Shown: positions 1 to 4,408 of the stretch, one piece after another | Numbering within the stretch: position 1 is the first letter of the stretch | Layout of the letters: each line of letters opens with the position of its first letter | Assembly (NCBI GenBank): GCA_964518405.1 | Contig: CAZFGB010000213.1 | Span: 1-10,716, forward strand | Length of the DNA: 10,716 bases | Direction: 5' to 3' | Source: VXNE01 sp964518405 | GTDB lineage: Bacteria > Pseudomonadota > Gammaproteobacteria > Pseudomonadales > Azotimanducaceae | The notes under the pieces: generated by a model | Databases searched by the model: none | Told to the model about the DNA's origin: nothing | What the model saw: the letters and a program-made list of their open reading frames with translations, nothing else | Translations under genes and position numbers: made by a program

Positions 1-2
1 GC

Positions 3-659
3 GCGCGCTCCGACGGCGATCGGCGCAATGACGGACGCTCCGGCGAACGCCAGCAGCGTTCCCCCCGCAAGGCGCGGGGAAACCGGGACCGCCGCGCCAA
101 CGAGGCGCGCCAACCGAGCGACGAATCCCGCGAAAGAGGAGACAACCGGGGCCGCAGGCGTCGCAACGGACAGCGGCGCCGGGCGGACGCAGCCATGGAT
201 AACCGGGGCGGCGACGACGCGACCAAGCGCAAGCCCCGTCGCGATCGCCGGGCTGTCGACGACAATCGCGATCGGGAAAGAACTGCGCGCAATGATCGCG
301 GGACCTCCCCGGTGGCCGGAACTGTCTCCGAAAGCCCTCCGGCCGCTGCCCAGGAGGAAATCTCCGTCGCCGCCGCCATGCGGGCGGCGCCTGCGGGACC
401 TGAGCGCGAAGCGAGGCACTCTCCCGAGCAGCGACCGGCGGCATCCGGGGACCGGGCGACGTCTATCGAAGGAGCCCGAGGCAATGGTCCGGAGCAGCGT
501 CGGCCGGCGAGCAAGTCGAACGCAGACGACCGGCCAGCCGCCGAACAGGTCGAAACAGCGCCATCGGCGCAAGCGGTCAAGCCAACCAGGCCAAGGGGAA
601 GAGCGAAAAACGATCCGCGCGAGTTGCGCAAGCGCGCGGCCGAGCAACCGCCGGCCTGA
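3..659 (+). CDS. rne: C-terminal tail of probable ribonuclease E (5' end outside window)
   Basis: The frame is open from the left edge to a TGA at 657-659, giving 218 residues with the N-terminus outside the window. The sequence is low complexity and very rich in Arg, Asp, Asn, Gly and Gln, with runs such as NRGRRRRNGQRRR, then Ala/Pro/Glu-rich spacers, and it ends in a basic segment containing GRAKNDPRELRKR. An Arg-rich disordered tail with a terminal NDPRE-type motif is what I expect of the C-terminal scaffold half of RNase E in Pseudomonas-like gammaproteobacteria. That half binds RNA and degradosome partners at the inner membrane; the catalytic S1/DNase I-like half is not in view. Context supports this: in Pseudomonas, rne lies next to murB and kdsB, as here. 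A second + frame (28-837) is also open but would run about 118 bases into murB on the opposite strand, so I preferred this one. No catalytic domain is visible, so the call rests on composition, tail motif and synteny. Confidence 0.62.
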   Translation, partial: ARSDGDRRNDGRSGERQQRSPRKARGNRDRRANEARQPSDESRERGDNRGRRRRNGQRRRADAAMDNRGGDDATKRKPRRDRRAVDDNRDRERTARNDRGTSPVAGTVSESPPAAAQEEISVAAAMRAAPAGPEREARHSPEQRPAASGDRATSIEGARGNGPEQRRPASKSNADDRPAAEQVETAPSAQAVKPTRPRGRAKNDPRELRKRAAEQPPA

Positions 660-675
660 AGTCGACCGCTTGCTT

Positions 676-712
676 GCAAGGGCGGTGTTCGGGACGCGAA
701 AGGGACCCTTGC
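676..712. terminator. Inverted repeat in the rne/murB convergent gap, possible terminator
   Basis: GCAAGGG at 676-682 pairs perfectly with CCCTTGC at 706-712, with a 23-base loop. It lies in the 60-base gap between two converging stop codons, where a bidirectional terminator would be expected. There is no T-run on either side and the loop is long, so this is only a candidate; Rho-dependent termination is equally possible. Confidence 0.25.
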
Positions 713-719
713 CGGGCGC

Positions 720-1757
720 TCAATCGCGTCCCAACACCTGTGGTTCGAGGTCCAGTTCGACCTCGAACCTGCGCGCGACGTCGTCCGCGATGCGCTCCGC
801 CAAGTCCAGTATCTGGCGTCCGGTGGCGCGACCGTAATTGACCAGCACGAGGGCGTGCCGGGGCCAGACGCCCGCGTCGCCGCACCGGTATCCCTTCCAG
901 CCCGCCGCCTCCACCAGTCTCGCCGCCGGGACCTTGAACCCGCTTGCAGACGGGAACGCATCGATATCGAGGCGGGCTCGCAATCGATCAAGCCGACCAG
1001 CCGATAACGTGGGGTTCTTGAAGGTGCTGCCGGCATTGCCGAACCTTCGCGGGTCGGGCAGTTTGCGGCGCCTTACGCGAATGACCGCTTCGGCCAGCAG
1101 TTGCGGCGAAACAACGCCACCCATTCGATGCAGTTCCGCGCCGACATCCCGGTACCCCGTTTCGAGTTCCCGGCCTCCCAGCCGCAGCATCAGTCCCGTA
1201 ACGGCGTAGCGCCCCGGTTGGTCCGACTTGAACGCGCTGTCGCGGTAGCGAAACGCGCAGCTTGCGGCGGCGAGAACCGTTGGCCGCAGGGCGCGGGTGT
1301 CGATCGCGGATACGCCGATCACGAGCGAGGACAATTCCACGCCGTATGCGCCGATGTTCTGGATGGGGGCCGCCCCGACGGTGCCCGGGATGAGCGCGAG
1401 GTTTTCCAGGCCGGACAATCCCCGGCCGAGGCAGGCGCGCACCAGTCCGTGCCAGCTCTCGCCGCCGGCGGCCGTCACCCGCATGCCGTCTTCGTCCGAA
1501 TCGAATGCGATTCCCCGACTCGCGATCCGAATCACCCGGCCATCGATGCGTTCGAGCAGCACCACATTGGTGCCGCCGCCGAGCAGGGTCACCGGCGCCG
1601 AATCGCGTTGCGCCTGGAACAGGGCGTCCAGCAGTTCCCGTTCGCCGCGCACTTCGACGTATTCCTCGGCGGTGCATTGGACCCGGAAGCTGTTGACTTC
1701 GCGCAGGGAGACATCGCGGCGAACGCGCGCGGAGGATCTGCTCAATGCATCGCCCAA
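720..1757 (-). CDS. murB: UDP-N-acetylenolpyruvoylglucosamine reductase MurB (type I)
   Basis: MurB is a cytoplasmic FAD enzyme that uses NADPH to reduce UDP-GlcNAc-enolpyruvate to UDP-MurNAc, the second committed step of peptidoglycan precursor synthesis. The protein is 345 residues, close to the E. coli type I enzyme. FAD-binding segments are visible as LGGGTN (59-64) and IPGTVGAAPIQNIGAYGVE (123-141). The type I substrate-binding YRDSAFK lies at 170-176. The catalytic proton donor is Ser244 in GNAGSTFKNP (240-249), and the C-terminal Glu338 in DLEPQV matches the second catalytic residue. The start is unusual: the frame opens after an in-frame TGA at 1770-1772 and contains no nearby ATG or GTG, so TTG at 1755-1757 is the best start, with GAAGG nine bases upstream. 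A second TTG four codons in is the alternative. The gene converges on rne and diverges from the dehydrogenase gene. Confidence 0.95.
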   Translation of the reverse strand: MGDALSRSSARVRRDVSLREVNSFRVQCTAEEYVEVRGERELLDALFQAQRDSAPVTLLGGGTNVVLLERIDGRVIRIASRGIAFDSDEDGMRVTAAGGESWHGLVRACLGRGLSGLENLALIPGTVGAAPIQNIGAYGVELSSLVIGVSAIDTRALRPTVLAAASCAFRYRDSAFKSDQPGRYAVTGLMLRLGGRELETGYRDVGAELHRMGGVVSPQLLAEAVIRVRRRKLPDPRRFGNAGSTFKNPTLSAGRLDRLRARLDIDAFPSASGFKVPAARLVEAAGWKGYRCGDAGVWPRHALVLVNYGRATGRQILDLAERIADDVARRFEVELDLEPQVLGRD

Positions 1758-1766
1758 TGTCGTTTG

Positions 1767-1771
1767 CCTTC
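1767..1771 (-). promoter_or_regulatory. Shine-Dalgarno GAAGG for the TTG start of murB
   Basis: On the minus strand GAAGG sits nine bases before TTG at 1757-1755. It supports choosing this rare start codon, because an in-frame stop just upstream (1770-1772) rules out any earlier start. The motif is good but the spacing is slightly long. Confidence 0.4.
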
Positions 1772-1807
1772 AACCACGTACATGCGTTCCGGCCGTGCAG
1801 CGCTTTG

Positions 1808-1813
1808 TATACT
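1808..1813 (+). promoter_or_regulatory. Candidate -10 box in the murB/dehydrogenase divergent gap
   Basis: TATACT matches the sigma-70 -10 consensus at five of six positions and lies 25 bases before the dehydrogenase start codon. Because its core (GTATAC) is palindromic, an overlapping TAGTAT on the minus strand (1809-1814) could serve murB. I see no convincing -35 box at 16-18 bases on either strand, so this stays a candidate. Confidence 0.28.
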
Positions 1814-1826
1814 AGCCGCGGGTCAC

Positions 1827-1832
1827 GGGAGG
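1827..1832 (+). promoter_or_regulatory. Shine-Dalgarno GGGAGG of the dehydrogenase gene
   Basis: GGGAGG lies six bases before ATG 1839. It fixes this start over the long open frame that extends upstream through the murB antisense sequence. Confidence 0.65.
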
Positions 1833-1838
1833 ACGCGA

Positions 1839-2607
1839 ATGGACATCGACGGAAAGGTCGCCGTAATCACCGGGGGCGCATCGGGGCTGGGACGCGCCAC
1901 CGCCGAGATGATCGTCCATCACGGCGGAACGGTCGCGTTGCTGGACCGGAACGAGGAGCTCGCCGAGAAAACTGCCCGGGAACTCGGAGATGCGGCGCGC
2001 GCCTTCGCCGTCGACGTTCGCAGCGCCGAATCAGCCCAGACAGCCATCGGCGAAGTCATGGATACGTTCGGCGCGATACACATCGACATCAATTGCGCCG
2101 GCATCGGACCCCCGGGGCGCACCGTCGGGCGCGACGGACCGTTGTCGCTCGACCTCTTCAACCTCGTCATCCAGGTCAACCTCGTCGGCACCTTCAACCC
2201 TGAGATTGTGCGCCGCGCGCATGCGGGAAAACGCCGTCGAGGACGCGGACGGAGAGCGCGGGGTCATCGTCAACACCGCCTCCGTGGCCGCATTCGAGGG
2301 CCAGATCGGACAGGCGGCCTACAGCGCATCGAAAGGCGGCGTGGTCGGCATGACGTTGCCCATCGCCCGCGATCTGGCGCGGTCGGGAATCCGCGTCTGC
2401 ACCATCGCCCCGGGCGTCTTCGAGACACCGATGCTGGCCGCCGCGCCGCCGAACGTGCGCGAACCGCTGGTAGCGGCGACGCTGTCGCCGAAACGCCTGG
2501 GCGATGCCTCCGAGTTCGCGTCGCTGGTCAGGCAGATCGTCGAGAACCCCTACCTCAACGGCGAGACCATACGGCTCGACGCGGGGATAAGGATGCAGCC
2601 TCGATAA
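1839..2607 (+). pseudogene. SDR-family 3-hydroxyacyl-CoA dehydrogenase (HSD17B10-like), frameshifted
   Basis: The reading frame starts at ATG 1839-1841 with a strong GGGAGG six bases upstream, and carries the Rossmann motif TGGASGLG (11-18) and NCAGIG (85-90). After VNLVGTFN (to codon 120, base 2198) homology jumps one frame, continuing from CTG 2200-2202 as LRLCAARM and running to TAA 2605-2607. The second part holds the SDR catalytic residues: Ser in NTASV, then Tyr and Lys in YSASK, with the Ser-Tyr spacing of 13 seen in human HSD10. It also has the family signature AAFEGQIGQAAYSASKGG and the C-terminal NGETIRLD. Restoring two bases gives an intact 256-residue enzyme, the usual length. Enzymes of this group oxidise short-chain 3-hydroxyacyl-CoA with NAD in fatty acid or isoleucine breakdown. 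Everything outside the indel is well conserved, so either the gene was lost very recently or the sequence has an error here. Confidence 0.85.
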
Positions 2608-2654
2608 AGGCGGGGCCGGGGCCGAGGGAAGACCAGGGTCAGCGCCATACCGTC

Positions 2655-2682
2655 CCCGGTTTCTTCTCGGCGGAAAACCGGG
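2655..2682. terminator. Hairpin between converging genes, terminator or REP-like element
   Basis: CCCGGTTT (2655-2662) and AAACCGGG (2675-2682) form a perfect eight-base-pair stem with a 12-base loop. It lies in the 87-base gap between the stop of the dehydrogenase (+) and the stop of the cysteine-rich protein (-), so it could stop transcription from both sides. No T-tract follows in either direction, which weakens a Rho-independent call. The minus-strand reading (AAACCGGGGACGG...) loosely resembles the arms of dispersed REP-like repeats in other proteobacteria; that is only an impression. Confidence 0.4.
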
Positions 2683-2694
2683 CTTGCGTATCGG

Positions 2695-3489
2695 CTACGG
2701 GGCACCCGGGAACGAGGGGGTTGTTCCGGCGTGACGGCCCGCGCAGCACGAGGCTCCGGGGCAGTCCTGCGAATCCGAGCAGCAGGCGTTGCAGCACTTC
2801 ACGGTGAAGGGTCCGCACTTGATTCTGCAGCAGTCGGACGACAGCGCGGCCCACGAGGAGGAAGAGCCCGGCTGCCGCGACGACTGGGACTTGCTTGCGC
2901 TACTCCCTCCGCCGCCTCCGGCAGCGCTGCTGGACGCAGCCTCATCCGCGTGACAGTTCTGCCCCGTAGTGCGGAAATTGGAAAGCCTGGCGTCTTCGGA
3001 GCTCCCTATGTCGCGTCTCGGCAATATCGTCAAAGCGATCCGCGAGAGTTCGCCCGGGCTGGCTTCAAGCTCGAAGCTGCCCTCGCTGTCCGGCCGCAGC
3101 CACATGGTCGGCAGCAGTTGAGACGTCCACTTGTCTTCGGGGAGGTTCATGTACTCGGTCTTGGCGATGTAGCCGTTGTCGCCGGCCGAGTCCACCGTGA
3201 GCAGCAGCCGATGGCTCTGGCGCGGGTCCAGTTCGGCAGGCGCCCTCTCGTACATCCTTTTCGGGTCTTCCGCCTTCCCGTAATCGGGGTCGTACATGAA
3301 CTGTATGTCCGCGGTCTTGCCCGCCTCGAGCAGGACGACCGGACTGATGGAGTCCCCGCCGAACTCCACCGTCATGGCGACCTCCACGAACTCGGACTGG
3401 TCGGAAGCTGCGGGAGCGGTCAACGCGAGCAGCGCCGCCGCCGTCCCTGCGAGGAGGGTTCTTGCAGTGGTCACGTTCTTGTTCTCCAC
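2695..3489 (-). CDS. Putative secreted protein with cysteine-rich C-terminus, family unrecognised
   Basis: This 264-residue protein has no function I recognise. It begins with a Sec-type signal peptide: a short basic/polar start, a hydrophobic core LLAGTAAALLALTA (12-25) and a likely cleavage after PAA or AAS (about 28). Residues 30-160 look like a beta-rich domain with acidic patches and no cysteine. A Ser/Gly/Ala-rich linker spans about 183-217. The tail (220-249) then packs ten cysteines, at 220, 221, 225, 232, 233, 236, 237, 243, 248 and 249, plus a single one at 179. Mature export and paired CC motifs suggest disulfide bonding or metal binding in the periplasm or at the surface; this is inference. 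The start shown is GTG 3489-3487; GTG 3474-3472 (codon 6) has a better-placed GGAG and keeps the signal peptide. It converges on the dehydrogenase gene and is 154 bases from kdsB, on the same strand. Confidence 0.72.
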   Translation of the reverse strand: MENKNVTTARTLLAGTAAALLALTAPAASDQSEFVEVAMTVEFGGDSISPVVLLEAGKTADIQFMYDPDYGKAEDPKRMYERAPAELDPRQSHRLLLTVDSAGDNGYIAKTEYMNLPEDKWTSQLLPTMWLRPDSEGSFELEASPGELSRIALTILPRRDIGSSEDARLSNFRTTGQNCHADEAASSSAAGGGGGSSASKSQSSRQPGSSSSWAALSSDCCRIKCGPFTVKCCNACCSDSQDCPGASCCAGRHAGTTPSFPGAP

Positions 3490-3507
3490 CGTCGGTCAAT
3501 AATGAGA

Positions 3508-3525
3508 CCATTGTAGCCATTGTAG
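3508..3525. repeat. Tandem 9-bp direct repeat CCATTGTAG x2 upstream of the cysteine-rich gene
   Basis: Two perfect, adjacent copies of CCATTGTAG occupy 3508-3516 and 3517-3525. They lie 19-36 bases before the GTG start of the cysteine-rich protein gene. On the minus strand each copy contains TACAAT, one mismatch from the -10 consensus, so the repeat may hold two alternative -10 boxes or a two-site operator. No clear -35 box is present at the right distance. Confidence 0.5.
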
Positions 3526-3557
3526 GTGAGCGGCCCGGACGGCCACCATGAGATAGG

Positions 3558-3578
3558 CCCTGCACTCACCCTGCACTC
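3558..3578. repeat. Near-tandem 10-bp direct repeat CCCTGCACTC x2
   Basis: CCCTGCACTC occurs at 3558-3567 and again at 3569-3578, separated by one base, so the period is 11 bases, about one helical turn. It lies in the same intergenic region as the 9-base repeat but has a different sequence. Same-face spacing would suit a dimeric DNA-binding protein, but no known operator is recognised. Confidence 0.45.
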
Positions 3579-3643
3579 CGTTGGTAAATCCGAAACCGCA
3601 TACAAGTCATCTCGACAAGGTTGTCTTATGTGGGGAGTGAACT

Positions 3644-4408
3644 TCACGCCTCGCCGCAAGCCAGTTTCCGCCTCACCCGCTCGAGGTCGGCCGGAGTATC
3701 GACGCCGCCCGGGACCGGCGCCAATGCCTCTCCGACAACGATGTCCATGTCGTTCTCGAGAAACCGGAGCTGTTCGAGCGACTCCGCGCGTTCAAGCCTG
3801 CTGGCCGGGAGCGCAACGAATCGACGCAACGCGGCGACCCGATAGGCGTAGATGCCGACATGGCGCTTCCATCCCGCGTCGAAACCCGAAGCGGATGCCG
3901 GGAATCCTCCCCGCGGGTAGGGGATCGGCGCCCGCGAAAAGTACAGCGCGCGTCCGCTTGCCGCGACGACGACCTTGACGATGCTCTCGTCGAGGACATC
4001 CCGGCTGTCCTGCAGCGGTTCGCTCAACGTCGCCGCGCCGACGCCCGTCGACCGATCCAGCAGACCCGCCACCTGATCGATGACCGCGGGCGGAATCAGC
4101 GGCTCGTCTCCCTGCACGTTTACGACCATGTGATCGTCCGGCCAGCCGCACGTTTCGGCGACCTCCATGACCCGGTCCGATCCCGAGGCATGGTCCGCGC
4201 GCGTCATCATCGCCCGCGCGTCCATCGATGCCGCGGCCTCCAGCACGCGCGCATCGTCCGTCGCCACGATGACTTCGGACGCGCCCGACTTCGCGACCCG
4301 CGACGCGACGTGGGCGATCATCGGCCTGCCGGCGATCTGCGCCAGTGGTTTGCCCGGCAGGCGGGTCGACGCGAAACGCGCCGGAACAACGACGGAAAAG
4401 TCGCTCAC
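3644..4408 (-). CDS. kdsB: 3-deoxy-manno-octulosonate cytidylyltransferase KdsB
   Basis: KdsB is the cytoplasmic CMP-Kdo synthetase. It joins Kdo to CTP to make the donor used by WaaA to put Kdo on lipid IVA. The 254-residue product has the family's usual length. It shows the nucleotide-binding start VVVPARFASTRLPGKPL (6-22), DHASGSDRV (72-80), the metal-binding NVQGDEPL (97-104, Asp101), YFSRAPIPYPR (156-166), KRHVGIYAYR (181-190), LERAESLEQLRFLEND (205-220) and a second acidic metal ligand in GVDTPADLE (235-243). The start is GTG 4408-4406: it overlaps the lpxK stop by four bases (GTGA), so translation is probably coupled. The open frame continues upstream to about 5389 antisense or out of frame to lpxK and is not coding. 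E. coli has ycaR just before kdsB and Pseudomonas has a similar small gene; none is present here. Confidence 0.96.
   Translation of the reverse strand: MSDFSVVVPARFASTRLPGKPLAQIAGRPMIAHVASRVAKSGASEVIVATDDARVLEAAASMDARAMMTRADHASGSDRVMEVAETCGWPDDHMVVNVQGDEPLIPPAVIDQVAGLLDRSTGVGAATLSEPLQDSRDVLDESIVKVVVAASGRALYFSRAPIPYPRGGFPASASGFDAGWKRHVGIYAYRVAALRRFVALPASRLERAESLEQLRFLENDMDIVVGEALAPVPGGVDTPADLERVRRKLACGEA

Noticed and set aside
28..837. Alternative + frame at the left end, longer than the chosen one
   Set aside because: It runs into the 3' end of murB on the other strand and lacks the RNase E tail motif; the other frame stops 60 bases before murB and fits the neighbourhood.
988..1773. Arg-rich minus strand open frame overlapping murB
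   Set aside because: A shifted frame of murB with low-complexity Arg/Gly content and no motifs.
2196..2203. Programmed +1 frameshift in the dehydrogenase gene
   Set aside because: CCCTGA is present but not in the frame that would place TGA after CCC, there is no stop to cause a pause, and this enzyme family is not known to use frameshifting.
2731..3516. + strand open frame opposite the cysteine-rich protein gene
   Set aside because: No signal peptide or domain is visible, whereas the minus strand reading has a good signal peptide, linker and ordered cysteine pattern.
3490..3643. tRNA, small RNA or riboswitch in the gap before kdsB
   Set aside because: No cloverleaf, conserved aptamer or strong hairpin could be found by eye; only the two direct repeats stand out.
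3637..3647. GTGAACTTCAC palindrome over the kdsB stop as a terminator
   Set aside because: Five-base arms with a one-base centre cannot form a useful hairpin, and no T-run follows.
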